DNA of 64,000 nt from Climacteris rufus. Lineage: Eukaryota > Chordata > Aves > Passeriformes > Climacteridae. Every line of letters begins with the position of its first letter. Position 1 is the stretch's first letter. The stretch covers positions 1,059,118-1,123,117 of the forward strand of contig VZRZ01001925.1 of NCBI GenBank assembly GCA_013398175.1, in the 5' to 3' direction. Below the pieces are notes generated by a model that saw only the letters and a program-made list of their open reading frames with translations, did no database searches and had not been told where the DNA came from. Positions 26,201 to 41,200 of this stretch are shown here, piece by piece. The translations under genes were made by a program, and so were the position numbers.

Positions 26201-29200
26201 GGTTTCTCAAGCAGAGCAATCTTTACAAGAGCATTCCAAGCATGTTCCTACCTCACAAAAATCATCCTGAAATTGCAATTTGATTTATTTATTCTTTATC
26301 CCTTCAAAAACATGTCTGGAATGTTGCTCTCAAGGGGATGGGGAGGGTGTTCCAGCTCTTTTGTTGATGAACTTGCTGTAAGAAACAAGCCCTGTGTGTG
26401 TTCAAGCTCAAGGGGAGGTTGTGAACCATCTGGGGGAGATATGTTTTTTGTCTGCTAATTTGGGCGAGGCCAGAAAGAATTGATGAAGGTTGTATGTGTG
26501 AAAGGACCTGAGCATCTTAGATCCCTGCAATCATAGGAAAAAAAGATGGTCTATTTGGCCATCTGCTTAAATTTGGTCAGCTCTCCTAGAGAAGAAACTG
26601 AATTTTTCATTTGTTCTGAGTTCCTCTTGTTAAAAATTGTTACGGTCAATTGTTTGGTTATTGAAGTTATTATTTAAGTTCTGTTAGTTCACTGGGAATA
26701 TTTTGTTGTGCATATAGTTTTGCTGGGGATATGAGCTTGCAATTCCATCTGCATAGTGATAGGTTTCTTTAAATCCATTTCTTTCAAAAAAAACCCCTAT
26801 TTTCTATTAAGTTTACATATCTGAAATTTAAATTTCTGCATGCAAGATAACTATATTTTTATGCTGGTTTATTTTTTTCTGGTTATATTACCTCTTTGTC
26901 ATTGACATACAAAATTTTAGGCCTGAACTAGCAGAGCATTTGAGTTTGCCTCAACATCCTGACTTATTTGAAATGCTAATAATGTGCTTGCTGCTCACTT
27001 GGGTCCCTCTCAGTTGTCTCGTGCTGTACACCCCAAATCCTGCTTCAATCTCCTGCTCATCTGTATGTATCTCTGAGCTGTGCTCTTTGCAGGTTTGGGA
27101 AGACAGGTAGGTAATTCTCTTGGAGTTGCTGTGGGGAGCTCACCCTTGATGTGCCATATCCTCGTTAGTCTGACTGGCTGTTCACTCCCTTCTATCTCTT
27201 TGGGTTTGTCCCCACAAAAATGTTGTGTTTCTGACACAAAAATCATTCAAGTGTGATTTCGTCTTTCTAGGCAAATTACGTGTTTCCTACTTATTTCTTT
27301 ATTTCCTTTTGCCTGCACCAACCCGTGGGGTGCTGTTAAATAATCAGAGAGAATGAAACTGGAAATATCAGGTAGCTGAAAGCTTGTTTTTCCTCCCTGT
27401 CCTTCAAACAGACAGCAGCCATGGCGAGATGAGCCAGCCAACCCTGACCATCCAGACCCACCCGTACCGGAGCTGCGAGCCCGTGGAGATGTCCTACCCC
27501 CGGGGGCAGTTCCAGCCCGCCATCCGAGTGGCAGACCTGCTGCAGCACATCACCCAGATGAAGAGAGGCCAGGGCTATGGCTTCAAGGAGGAGTATGAGG
27601 TGAGAGGAGCCTTTGCTCACGTGTCTGAGTAGGGAAGCTGCAGTCACAAGGGGTAGAAGCTGGGAGGGGAGGATAACTGGTTTTACGAGCTTCTTTTCCT
27701 TAATTCACACTCTTGATCCTTTCTTTTCTTATTTGGGTTTTGAGGGCGGGATTTTACAGCACTATCAGTCTTTGGTGGCCCTCTAATCCAAGAGAAGGTG
27801 TGTACTATAGCAGTAAGTGCTTATCCCTGAGCATGTGCCCTCCCTCCCATAAAGAGCAGACAGTAAATGTTTAACAGGGGCTGGATTCAGTGCAGAACAT
27901 GGAGTCCCACAGTCCCTTCCTCATCAATGTGTTTTCCTTGAACAGTGTGAGGCAGGCTTTAACAAAAGGAAGGGGTCTTGCTTCAGCTTTTTGGGAGCTC
28001 CAAATGCTCTCTCATAATTGATCAAGTTCAATCATGGCACAATGACCCGAATGCAGAATTGTCAGGTCAAAGACAGGTATTTGTGTAGCTGAAATGAACG
28101 TGAAATTTTCCAGTATGCTCAAAACTCTGCCTCAGAACAGGCTTGACTGACATCCTCTTCCAATACCATGTGAGGAGAGGAGTAAAGGGCAACCTGGAAA
28201 AATGAAAGCAGCCCTCTTCCCCCTCACCTCTTCCCTCCACAGGCTGGAATGACCAGGAATATAATACAAATGACCAGAAGAAGTGATGCTGGGCATGAGT
28301 TGGAAGAGGAACACACATTTAGAGCAGAACAAACAGAAGAGGGAAATAGCATCAAACATATGTGAGACTCAGCTCTAGCAAGCAATAATTATAATGAATG
28401 TAGTAAGCTTGTGGGAAGGCAATAAGCAATTACTATGCATAGTGGCATTAAAACTATTTAAAAATAACGTAACAGCTGTGAAAACTAAGTTACTTAATGA
28501 AAACAGCTCACTTTTCCACCCTGGAAGTAACAGTCCACAGGGTTTGTGTCCTCAGTGCTGGGGTTTGCTGTAATTGAGAGCCCATCTTTTCTGGTCTTCA
28601 CCAGGGAGCAGTTTTTTAATCAGATGGCATCAAAGACTGTCATAGCAAATGTTTCTGGAAACTGTGAGTTAACCAGGTCTAGTCACTCTTGCCCCATAAT
28701 CAAGCACACTAATTAAACTATCAATATAAAGAGCTCTGTTTAATATTGGAAAAGAGCAATAATTCTCTAAGGAGATTTACTTAGCCCCCCTTGGCCTCCA
28801 TTTCCATGAGCAGTACCCAAAACTGCATTCAGCTCAATTACAGATGCCCTAAGACCTAGTTCTTGATGTTCAAGAAGAAAACAGGTGCTGGCATATATGT
28901 AATTTTCTGGCACTGGCATGGGTAATTATCAAAATAGCACATTAGCATGAAAAATGTCAATGCAACTTTCAGCTCCACGAGTTCTGCCTTTCCCAGAAAG
29001 TGCTATCTACAGACGTATATAATGATGATGACATTATATAGATTTGCATAATTCCTTTCTTTACAAGAAATGGCCTGGAGAATGCCACAAGCTCACAAAT
29101 CCCCTGTGCTGTTCCACCCTTCCATCAGCAGTAGGTAATTGTGGGCATTTTCCATGGAATTTGGGGTTTGGAGCACGGGATGCAGGCAGCACTTCAGCTC

Positions 29201-32200
29201 CATATAGAAGTACCACCAATGTGGGGAGGATGTCAGGGAGTGTGAGAGCTCCTGGAAGGTGGGAGGTTTGAGCTGGCTCAGAGTGGGGGCTCAGCCTGGG
29301 ATCTGCAGGAGCACAAAGCTGCAAAATTGGCTTTGCAAGACACCTTGCAGAGCAGATTTTTGATAAAATCTCAAAAAAGAATTTGATGTCTGTTTTAAAA
29401 TATGTTTCCAGACACTAATATCAGTGTCACCTCCAAATATGTTCTTTTTTTTTCTTCTAAGGAGCTGATTTTCTACTTACTTTGCAAATTGATAGCATAA
29501 ATTGCAGCCTGTTTAGTGACATGTTACCAAATAATTTTACTCTCATGAAAAATCACTTTGAACAGAGCATATCAGTCACACATGACAATCTCTTATCTCT
29601 GTACATTCTCATCTCCGCTGAGTAACCTGGAAATTGCATTCCATGTTTGTTGAAAGGATGCCTGCACCTGCACGTTGGGGCACAGGCAGTGTGTTTTGCT
29701 GAGGGCATCTACAAAAATATTTCTGGTGGCTCCACGCAGAGCTGAGAAGCAGGATGTGATTGTGTGAGTGGTGTCAGTGCTGGTGTGAAATGGATGATAA
29801 CTGTGTGTGAATAACGTGGGAATCTGTCAGCACTCCCCGTGTCTGTGCTATTTTGGGGCTGCCTGCTGCACCTGAGGGCAAAGTGTGACTTTGGGCCTTT
29901 TTGGCTGCTGCTTCTGTTCAGTGGAACAGAAGAGAAAAATCTGTCAGTGGTGCTGGGTGGAGATGGCACCATGTGGGATTAGGAATCACCATAAGCATTT
30001 AAACAGGACACACTTAAATGTCACCAGTTCCTTTTGCAGAACATATCAGCTCTGATTTGTTGGGAGCTGGGGGACCAGTCCCAAAGACTTATTGCAAGCA
30101 CCAATTACTGGCTAAGGAGATAATAGGCTTAATTATCCAAACTCATTTTCCATTATGATTTAGGATGTCACTAATGCACATTCTCCTGCTGCATTACTGA
30201 GACTGTTTAGTTATTGTAGATTTTGTGGCTCCTCCCTTAAAAATCCTAGTAGTGAGAGTCTTCAGCTTGTGGAAGTCACCTCTGGATTTTAACCCTTTAT
30301 TTCTTGACTGCACATTTTCATGTGGTCAAAAGAGTAGATCTGGTGGTCCAAGCTATGACAGGACACTGCAAAATGAATGGCCAACGTAATTCTTTTCACT
30401 TTATTCTTTTTAGCCAAAGCAATTTTTAATTCTGCCTCCCAGCAGAGTTTGGGAACAGTTTTCTGTCACTAGTTGAGAAGAGAATGACTTCAGGGAGAGG
30501 GCCAGGACTCCATGGCACACTTTGGGATGAACAGGAAGCCTCTGAATTGATGTCATTGCCTTTGGCAGCAATATGGCAGCATTGAGGTAGATCAGTGCAA
30601 ATGAAGGATGTAAGTTTTTGTATTTAAATTAAAAGCAAACAGCAAACTCAGTAAATACATCCATTCAAAATTTAAATTGGCTTGCAGTGAGCCTCAGTTT
30701 AATGGGAACACTTCAGTCTGGGCCGTGGTGCTTAGGAAGCTTGATTGAGATGAAGCTGATTTTGAGAGATCTATCCTTGTAATTTCAGCTGAAGTTTAGA
30801 TCAATTTAGTTTAAAAAGCTTCACTGTAACCTAAATTCAACTAGTGGGAAGATATTTCAGTATAAATTTCATAAAACTTCTCTAAAAGAAGTTTAGAGAG
30901 TTTTAGAAGTAGAAAAAGCCTAAAAACCATGTACAGTTTTTTTGAACACTGAAATTCTGCTGTTACCAAGTCAAAGAAAGAAGGGGGAGCGTTTTCTGTG
31001 AAATACGAATGAAATACCCATGCCTGAGTGATCTGTCCTGATTTAACATCGCTGCTAATGCAGATAGAAATAGGACTCTTTTTATAATTATGGAGATACT
31101 TATTGCACCAACAAAACCTGAAGGAACAAAGCATTAACTGTGCTACTCATTTTCTGGATGCAACACAATTATAATCCATATTCTTGACTTTATTTCTAAT
31201 GTGGTTTCAGTTCTTGGTGCTGCATTTTTAGTGATGTCATGGGCAAATTATTTGGGCTGTACATGGAGTTACTCCAGTTTGTTTGTCTGATGTTTATAAA
31301 GGGTACCCCTGCAAAGGCAGTTTGTGTTCCCTCCCTGCAGAGCTGGACAGTTCTGTGGAAAGCAGAGATTTCTGTGGTATTGAACGAGATGAAAAATCCT
31401 GGCTTCTTAAATCTTTGGAGGCTCTATCAGCAAATATAAAAACATCAATTTCAGTGGAGAATTGCACGTTTAAATCAAATGAAAGGATACGGTTTGTTGA
31501 AAAGGGATTTATTGGACCTGAATATATTTTCTCTGGCCAAGATAGCTTCTCCCATGTGGAAGGCATGAGAAAGGATTTTCCTTTATTTCTTTTTCTTTTC
31601 AGATGGCTCTGATTAGGTGCCTAATGACTGTTGCCATTCTCTGGTCAATCTGCTGTAATTTGATATTAGTGGAAAAATAAGGCACCTTTTTTCCTCGGTC
31701 TTTGAAGATGAAAATGAGCCTTCCTCACTTCTTTATCTCTGGGATTTTTTTGTTGTGTGTGGGTTTGTTGGTTGGGTGTTTTTTTCCTGAGAAGATGAGC
31801 TGCTCTTTGGAAACAACTGTCTGCAAAGGAAATATATGTGTGATCAAAGCCCTCACCAATTACAGAGTTATTACTCTTTCTCCTGGGCTTCGGAATAGGA
31901 ACTCAGTGTCCCTGCCTTTGTCAGCAGTGCTCGTGGCAGTGCTGCAGTGCCTGACATTTTCTGTCCTGGAACCCTCTGGGGGAAGTTCACAGCGATCTGC
32001 TCTGCCAGGGGTTTGCTCATATTAAGTTTAATTGTAATGTCAGTGTTGTAGATCCTAATTGTGTGTCTCTGCTGTTGCATTCAGGCACATAATAGACCTG
32101 GATGGCTTGTGAAGATGAATATAAATTCATTTTCTAGCACAGCTGGGTCAAACTACCCGCTGCTGGCTGAGGCAGATGTGATTCTACAATGATTGGTGTA

Positions 32201-35200
32201 TAAAACCTCCATAATTCCCCAGGGACCGGAAATAATAAAACTTACTCTGTTGTTTTTAGTGATGTAGAATCGTATTAGGGGGTAGATCTTGGAGGAGGCA
32301 GTTCAGGAGGGGCTTTTCTTCTCCTCATTTGTGTTTTTTCCAAGGAAGGGAGGACCATCCTCCAGCCATGTCCTGTGCCAAGTGCTGCTTTCCAGGCTCT
32401 GCCTTGAAAATCCTTCCTGGATGTGACACAGGGAAGGTGCCTCATCTGAGTGTGTCCAGAATAGCTGTAGGGCCAAGCTGCAGGTAGAGTGGCCCTGTGT
32501 GCTGCCAGTTCCCTTTCCTCACCCTTCCTCAACTAAAAGACCAGATTTTAGGAAAATGGCTGTTTATTTTTTGTGCTTCATGAGCATGTTTTTCCTCGTT
32601 TTTCCTGTCCTTCTTATACATTATCTAAAACCCTGAGCTGCTTTATTTTTTCCCCAGAGAAAACCAACTAATGATTTGTATTGCATCACCCCCTATTAAC
32701 ACAGAAATAGGTGAAACCAGTCTATTTTCAGCTTAAATATGAAACACCGAGTGCTGGATTTTAACCATCTGTGTTTTCCTAGAGGTGCAGTTATATGAAA
32801 TCTCCACAAGCTTTGCTCTGCAGGGAAAATGAAGTTAACCTGTGACTGTGCAGGCAGAAACAAATTCCCCAGATCCTTTTAGATGAGAAGTAGCAGGAGG
32901 AAAACAATTTATGGCTGGCAGAAGCCAATAGATGCAAATGGTCTGCACCCAGCTCTGCTTTTCCCATTAGCGAGGTGCCCTTTCCTCACCAACAGCCCTT
33001 TGGTCAACTACTGAATTATGCTGTTCCTTTATTTTTGCTTTGCTCTTTTTCTTTAAGCCTCTTCATCTACCTGAAGGCATTGGCCAGGTTTTTATAACCC
33101 CCAATGCTGTTTATTTTGCAGGCACTCCCTGAGGGGCAGACGGCATCCTGGGACACGGCCAAGGAAGACGAGAACCGCAACAAGAACAGATATGGAAACA
33201 TAATCTCCTGTAGGTGTAAATTCACATTAAACTGAGCTTTCTGTAACATTTCATATGTGTTTGAGAACCTCACTTAAGGGCTGGTTTACAGTGCTGAGTG
33301 TTCAGTAGTTCAGTCCATTTGTTACAGGTTGTATTGCTTGGATTTATTTTATTTTATGTTTTTTGACTAACATCACTATTTTACATAACATCATTGCATG
33401 ACAACACATTTTCTATCTACCTTGCTTTGTGCTTCAGGTTTGTAGTTTAAGGGCTAAATCCTTTTGTCAGGTTTTTGTAGCATGTGATGGTGTCCATTTT
33501 CTGTCCTTACTACGTAACTCAGAGCTTTCAGTGCCACGAAAGGGAGCACAAAAGGAGCTGCAGATTGATCAGATTTTGAGATGTGGCTCAGAGGTCATGT
33601 GTTCTCCTTCCTTGTGGTCAGTAACCAGGGGAGCAGCCACTGCTTGTCCCAAGAGAGGGGGTTTGATGGGTGGGAAAAGCTTAACTTTTGCCTCAGAATC
33701 ATAATAAGGCAACTGAAATTGCACTAAAACTTCTTAGTTTACTTCTTTCAGTGATCAATTCTTGTTGATGTTTTAGGAATATGGATACATTGCAGAACTG
33801 CAGGGCAGGGAAGGACTCCATAAAACCACTTAGGTCAGTTTTATTCTCCAAGGCAGGGCTAGATTCACCTTTCTCATTTTTATCAGATATTTGTGAAGCC
33901 TCTTCCAAAGTTGATCTCCAAAGCTGAGCTTTCCACAAGCTCTCCAAGCAATTTACCACAATGAATTCCTTATAATAACTGGGGAGAGTAGGTTCAAGGG
34001 CTGCTGAGCTGCATCAAGTTGGAGAAGCCAAGCTTGTGACCATCAGAACAAGAAATAAGAATATAAATGAATGTGTCATAGATTTTCATGACTGAAAAAA
34101 ATCTATAAAATGCTCTAAGAGCAAAATTAAGTCCTGCTGAGTGATATATTTTGTAATGTATTTTTTCTTGGGTTAAAATGTATTTTCTGTAGAACAAATA
34201 GATTTTACTAAAGAATTTTTTAAAAAAGCAAGAAACCAAAAAAAACCTTCTCCATAAAGAAATATAATCTCAAACATGACTACTCCTCTCTTTTAAGACT
34301 TGAAATAATTGATTCATGTGACAATTTTAGAGAATGACATAGAACAGCTCAGTTCAAGGGCCCTGTGCTAAAGATGAAGAAATCTGGAAATGAAGATTGA
34401 AGTCTGTGAGCCCTGATCTGATCCCAATTCTGCTGCTGACTTTGTGTTGGTTGTGAGCAGGTCACCAAGTTCATCAGGTTTTTTTCTCCATGTGGAAAAT
34501 GAAAGTGACAGTACTGGAGTATTACAATTAGCATGAAACTTGTGTCCCTTCACTTCAGCTGCCTTAAAGCTCCACCTCACCATGAGATTTCTGTGTCCTA
34601 GTGGCAAAGAGAGACCTCCAGACAGAGGCTCTATTTGCCTGTCTATACAATTAACTTTGATTAAATGAGTCTAAGACAGATGAATAAAACACTGATTGAA
34701 GGTGGAAGTGCCATGGCATTATATAAAGATGGAAATGTGAAAGATCTTGTTTCTCTGTATGATTTTGAGAAAGCACTTAGCATAATTTAAAAGTGGAGGT
34801 GAAAAGAGGGCAAGACTGTGCAATAGCTATCATCCCATTTATGTTGAAGGTGGTCACAAAGAAAACCTTGAACTCCAAGTGAAATGGGAGAAGGAGTTTC
34901 AGAAGCAAAATCAAGGAAGATAAATGGGATGTTATCTAAAGGGAAGGTGCTCACAAAGACAAATTGTTGTCTAACGAAGAGTGACGTGAGCCTTTTAGCT
35001 CTAAATATAAACACAGGAGCAGTGCAGATAGGAGGTGATGAACCTGAATAAGGGAATGCAAAATGTAATCAGAGCTAAGGAACAAGAACCTGCACGGTAT
35101 GAAGTGTCAGAAAAGAAGCTCAAGTTTAAGGAGTGTTGGGAAAGATTTCGGAATGGGCCTGAGAGGGTGGAGTGGGCTTTCTTCCCTCCAAATATATATC

Positions 35201-38200
35201 AGAACAAAGAGTTTGAGAAGGAGACAATGGGTCTTTTAAAAGACAGCAAGGAGAATTTAGAAATACACACTAGTGATACTGAGAAGGCTCATCAGACATT
35301 TTGTAAAACCATTCCAGAAATTATCAGTGGTGGCTGAGCCTGGAGCCAGACCCCACTGATGGGAGTTGGGCACTTTCCATGAGTTAAATCAGGGGCAGGA
35401 TCCAGAACAGAGAATGGAGAGCAGAGCTGAGAATGGTTCCCTCTGGGCAGATCATGAAAATGAATTGAGCTCCATGGGTGCAAAGTGGACACAAAACTGA
35501 GCAGAGGAGGGCAGGTGGGACATGGTTATACCCTGAGCTGTTTTGTTGTACTATAACTGTGAAATTTGCTGGTGAAACCGAGAGCAGGCACTGATTGTTC
35601 CTACCAGTTTACTTGGTAAAAGGCTGCACATGGCAATTAACATTGTTTATTTAACCATGGTAGTCATTTCATCACTCCTGGAATGACAAACCCCTGCCTT
35701 CTGGGGAGTGAAATGAAAAGTCAGGTTTTGATCTAACTTCTGCAAGTGCTTCAGAGGCTGGTGTTAAAATGTGGGTTTGTAAGCCCTTGCAATAAGTGGC
35801 ATTGCTCAGTGAATCGCAGCAGATTAGATCTTGTCTTTACGGCCTTCTGGGTAATAGCAAACTTACAGGACTGTTTTCCTCGGCTCACTGCTCCCCCAGA
35901 GCTGTATTAACATCGTGCCTCTCTCTGAAAACCTAGGTCACGCTGCCAGCTGCAACATCTGCTCTTCTTACATTTGCAAACCAAAGCTGCAGACCAATCT
36001 GAGAGTTAACCTGCTCATGGAGAAGAGAGGCTCATGGAGAACTTGAAGCTCTCTCCCAGATTTTCATGGTTCCCTCCCATCTGTAACAGTTTTTGGAGGA
36101 AGAGAAAAGCTGAGCAGTGGATTTGGGGTCTGCATGACCTCAGAAATCCACTGTAGATGGTAGGAAGATGCACAGTAGTGGCACAGACTTACCAAGCTGG
36201 GGGGAGCTGTCCTGCTCAAACTTTCTATTGTGTGAACAGAGTACATAAGCTTTGTTCCTGCACTTTATAAAAGTTGTAAAAACAAAGTTGTGGAGATGCC
36301 AGGTTTTTCCTTACAGGGCAAGGGTAGGCAGTGTACCTATCTATGTGCTGAAGCAAAGTAATTAAATCTGCTTTAGGGCCTAGTAATTGGGACCTTCAAA
36401 GAGCATCAGAAATTGGTTGTTAGAGGAGGGAGGTTGAGCTGAATCTATTACTGAGAAGATGTCCAGAAGCTATATGGGACCTTTGGTTCTATTTGATTTC
36501 TTTCCATCTTGCCCACATTTAGAACCATTATATTATAGGAGAATAAAAAGTCCGAAATGCGAGCTGAGGATGAGAGGACAGAGGATTGTGTTTTGCTTCA
36601 GCTGAGGGGAGAACGCTTTCTGTCCCTTTCTTTCTTTTTCCCACCGAGGCACCCTGGGTTTAAAGTTTTGTGATGGTCCACTGAAATCTATTGACTTGAT
36701 GACAAAACAGTAGAGAAATTTGCTTTATTTTCTTCATGGTCTGGCTGCAGTATGCTTTGGGCTGGAAGACTGTGAGTTAATCAGAGAATTTTGGGGTGGA
36801 AGAGATGAACAAGCTTTCAGTTGGCACACAGGTGGAAGTGCATGGACAGGGACAATGAATAAAATAGAAAACCCTAAATAGAATCCCAGACTGGTTTGGG
36901 TTGGAATGGACCTTAAACACCATCCAGTTCCACCCTCTGCCGTGGGCAGGGATACCTTCCACCAGACCAGGCTCCTCCAAGACCCTTGCAGCCTGGCTTT
37001 GAACTCTTCCAGAGATGAGGCATGAACAGCTTGTGCCAGTGCCTGATACCAGGATTGAACTTAGAAGTCTTTCAGCTTCCAAGCATTCTTATTCCCAGAT
37101 TTCTTCAGTAGTGCCTAAACTCTCACATGTCTGTGTGATGTCCATGGAATATGATCCTGAGAGGATGGGATTTATCACACCTTGCTGTTGCCCAGTTCTT
37201 GTGGCACAGTCCAGGATCAGTGGGGGCAGCAAGGGAAGGACAGATTGTTCTTGGGAGGGCAAATCATCCTTTTGTCCCAGGACTGAGCTGAAGTTCCAGA
37301 GCTGTCCCTGTTTCTCTGCTACCTGCATGGGGAACCTTGACAGCCAGTTTAGATGAGCTGTGTAATGTTTAGATGGCGAAAGCTGTCTGAGATTAATCCC
37401 GTGCTGGTATCAAAATGAGATGTGGAAAAATTACAATGATATTTCAAATGATCACTAATGGGAATTTTGACAGAAGTTTAAAACAGTAACAATTTTGTGC
37501 TAAAATGGGAGCACAGAGCTCTTCAGTGAAATTCTTGTCATTTTTGAAATCTGTTTTAAGACCAATTTTCAGTCAAAGTACTCTTCATATAAATTTAGAG
37601 TTCTGCTAACTTGCATAAGGACTGTAGTAAACAGGGAGAAATAAAACCATTTATACATTTGTTAAAGCTTATTTCTATATTTTTGTGGTTCTGAATTAAT
37701 TTTTTTTTCTGTTTCTCCCTCCATTTTTAAAGTCTCTTAGAGTCCATTTGTAATACATAGAGATACAATGTGTGATAAATTTACAGAAGAGTTGAACAAC
37801 ACTTTCATTTCAGTGTGCCAAGAATGTTGTGTCCTTGGCTAGAGGAGTCCAGTGGATAAAGAGAAGAATCAGAAATAAGTTTTAACCATTGGGAGAAGAT
37901 ATAATAAAGGCATTTGCTCTTCTTTAAAAGGCCCTTTAAAGTCTGTAGGCAAAAAAAAACTAGGCACAAGATTTTTACTACTAAGAGCATAATAATTTGT
38001 ATTGGTTTGGGTTTTTAGGTTTTTTTTAAAAGTCAAATCCCAAAGCTTTTTTGTGGAAAAGAGAGATTTAGAAGGGAAATTATTTTATGAACTTTTATCC
38101 AGGCTGTGCTTCTAAACTTTTGAACAAGGTTAAAGATACCATTAAGACATCATTAATATTTTGTGTGCTTCACATATACACATTTTTTTCTGCTGCACTG

Positions 38201-41200
38201 TTCTCACTTTTAAGAGCAATAAATCTCCCCCGGGAATTAATCTCATTTTACTAAAATATGCAATGCAATATTTTTAATTCTGTCCTCCCAAAGCAAAGTT
38301 CAGCTTAAAGCATTTTTTTCATTTTGTCCCAAAACATGATTGGACCTGAATTTCTGCCTTTTTAATAAAACAGCATTATTTTTCAATTTAATTTATTCAT
38401 CCTTTATGTTTTTTCCCATATTTGGCTTTTAAAAAACCAAAACAAAACCAATAATGCCTTTTTGCACCTACAGAGCATCTTTTCTTCAGCCATAGTTAGC
38501 CACAGTTGTCTGAAACCATGGACCTCCTCTGCAGTTTGCTTCTCAGGTCTTCCCCATTCAGCTCCCTCTGGACATATTCATCTTGCCTGGTTTAAGTTTC
38601 TGTCTAAAGATTGGCTCAAAGCGCTGAGACTTAATTTTGATGTTTGGCTCCGTTGAAAGAAGAGAGGCAGGTTCTTCCTCAAGGGTTTTCAGAGCATTCC
38701 TGCTTACACCCTGTGCATAGACATTGTCTGTGTCCCTCGTTGTAAAATGAACCTGAGATTCTGCTCACCTGTCATTGGGGGCATTTTTGGTCTCATCATT
38801 TTTGGTTCTGTTGTTGCAATAGGTTGTGACTTCCATAGTGTTGTTCTCTTGTGAGGAGGCAGTACATGTTCACCTCCCAAGCATTTGCTCCAGGGTTTGT
38901 TTTTCTTTACTTTTGTTCCCTGTGACTCCTAACAAGCTTAGTTTGCTGCCTGGAATTGTGAGTGTGAAATTGACTACAGGAGTTTTTCTGTATTTCATCC
39001 AGATGTCCAGTTTAATCAGCCCTTTGTCTGTCTTTGTGAATTGCTCTAAGTATAAATTCTTTTGTTGTCTGTCTAACCACATGATTTACTGCATCTCCTC
39101 GTGCAGTTGCCTTGAGTGCAGGTAATTGGGAACATCAGCACTCTGAAAAATATACCCCCTTCCCTGTGTCTACAAAGGTTATATTTATTAATACAAATAT
39201 AACAGAGCTTTTGATGGATTCACCTGCAGAACCTTCTTTGAATTCAAATATGGGATTTGATAAACACAGCAACGTGATTGTATTTTTTTAGGTGTGTAAA
39301 TCTCACCCAAAGAATGAGCAGAGTAGAAACATTGCTTTACATGTCTGAATGAATATTTAATATATATCCAAGTCTTGGGTTTCAGAACTGCTCACACATC
39401 TGTCTTCACAATTATTATCTGATTCTACATTTAATTAAGACATGACTAAACCCTTTTTGACTGAGTTACTGCAGAATCGCACCTCATATTTTTATGTTTC
39501 ACTGCTATGATTCTTTTTAATTGAATATAAATCATGCTTAGGCCTGTGTTTTGCAAAGTGCTGCTAAACATTAATGCTTTTCTGACTGAGAGCTACAGTC
39601 TGTAGACCTGGTAGGGAGGAAATAAACTTAATGGACTCGATATTATACTTCTTTTAAAAAATCATTTAAAAATGAGCACAGCATGGCCAGCAGTGACCCC
39701 CATAACCCAGTAGCCTTTGCCAAGTAACTGGCCCTTAGAAGCAGTTCTGCAATTAATTGCATAGCAGTGCTGGGATTGCCAGAGCAAATCACATCAGCAG
39801 CCTGGCTCTGGAGCATCTCCTGTGACAGAGCCCAACACCAGCTGTTCCAGAGAAAGATCAAAATATTCCCCTGGTGGAAAATCATGACATAATCTGCCCG
39901 CTGGGGTCGTTCCTTTCTGTGTCTGAACTGTGGAGCGTGCTGGGAGATGAAAAGATTGATCCCTGCTATTTTATTGCCTTATCTAAAGTAACTTTGAATC
40001 TCCTCAGAAAGATGAACATTTTAATTTTGTTGGTTTTTCTCAACGCTGCCTTGATGCCATTTTGCTGTTGTGAGTCCTGTGGGTTGCACAAAGGAATGTT
40101 GCTCTGATTTCATTTGAATTTCCTTTCAGGTTTCTGGGTTACCCCATTTCTTATTTGCTGGGTTCCATTTGCCATTTTACCCTCCTTAATCTTTAATACC
40201 TCTGTCGTGATCTATTTAATTATGTCCTGGTCTTCTCGGTTTTGCTTCTTGCCTCAAATTCCATAGATCAGATGAAGCCAGGGAGGTTGTAACTTCCAAG
40301 CAGGAAAATGGCTTTTGCATGGAGATACACCCTGCAAAGATCTGTCCCAAAACTCCCAAGCCAGGCAACATTTGTGACCTGTCTCAAATCTCTGTAAGGA
40401 TTATGGTGACAGCAGTGTATTTAATGAACATGGAGCATTCCTAAGGATCTAAACATTACATCTTAAACACAAAATAAAGGTCTTTTAGGAACAGGAATAC
40501 CTGTGATGTTACTCCATTTTTTCTTGTTGCAAGCATTCAATTGCCCAATTACCAGGCACACAGTGGGATTTTTGAGGCCAGGAGTTGCACTTTGAGTGTT
40601 CCCCAGCTCAGGGCATTCCATGGTCCTGTGACAGCACACTTGCAGGACTCAGCAGATAAAAGAGACCACTTAGAAACTCCTCTTTATCGTTGCTGTCACT
40701 TTTTTTCCTTTCCTTCTTTCAGATGATCACTCAAGAGTGAGATTGCAGCTGCTGGATGGGGACCCTCACTCCGACTACATCAACGCCAATTACATCGACG
40801 TAAGGCTCCTGGACATGCCCCCTGTGACAAACTCGCCTGTGACAAGTCTGCTTATGAATTTGGTGCCTCTGACACAGGGACAGGCTGTGGATCTGATATG
40901 AGTGACAGCTGAACGTTATACAAACAGTGTGTTGTGACAGGGAGAAGGTTCTCAGTCTCCAGATTATTTTGTCTGACCAATCTGGACAGATGGAGGTTTC
41001 CTGTGTTTGACAGATCCACCAACATAAGTGGGACGTGGGCTAAATGATGGATGCAGAAAGCATTATCAGCCCCTCACAATAGCATTAGTGGATATCTGAG
41101 GCTTGGCAACTACTTACAGAGTTGTGGTGCAGAAGGCTTGTAAACAGATTGACTTTTTTTTTAAGTGTTATAAAATAGCATTTGAAAACCAGCCTCTGTC

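Larger units (their letters stand above)
12249..27411 (+). other. PTPRT: Intron b-c, 15.2 kb
   Basis: The largest intron in the window. It holds the candidate cassette exon (18168-18203), four CR1 fragments (18532-18770 and 23038-23182 on the - strand; 19025-19235 and 24765-24970 on the + strand), a T/G-rich low-complexity tract (16138-16262), a poly-A run (13919-13934), and a possible conserved element around 25230-25700. The rest shows nothing recognisable. Confidence 0.85.
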
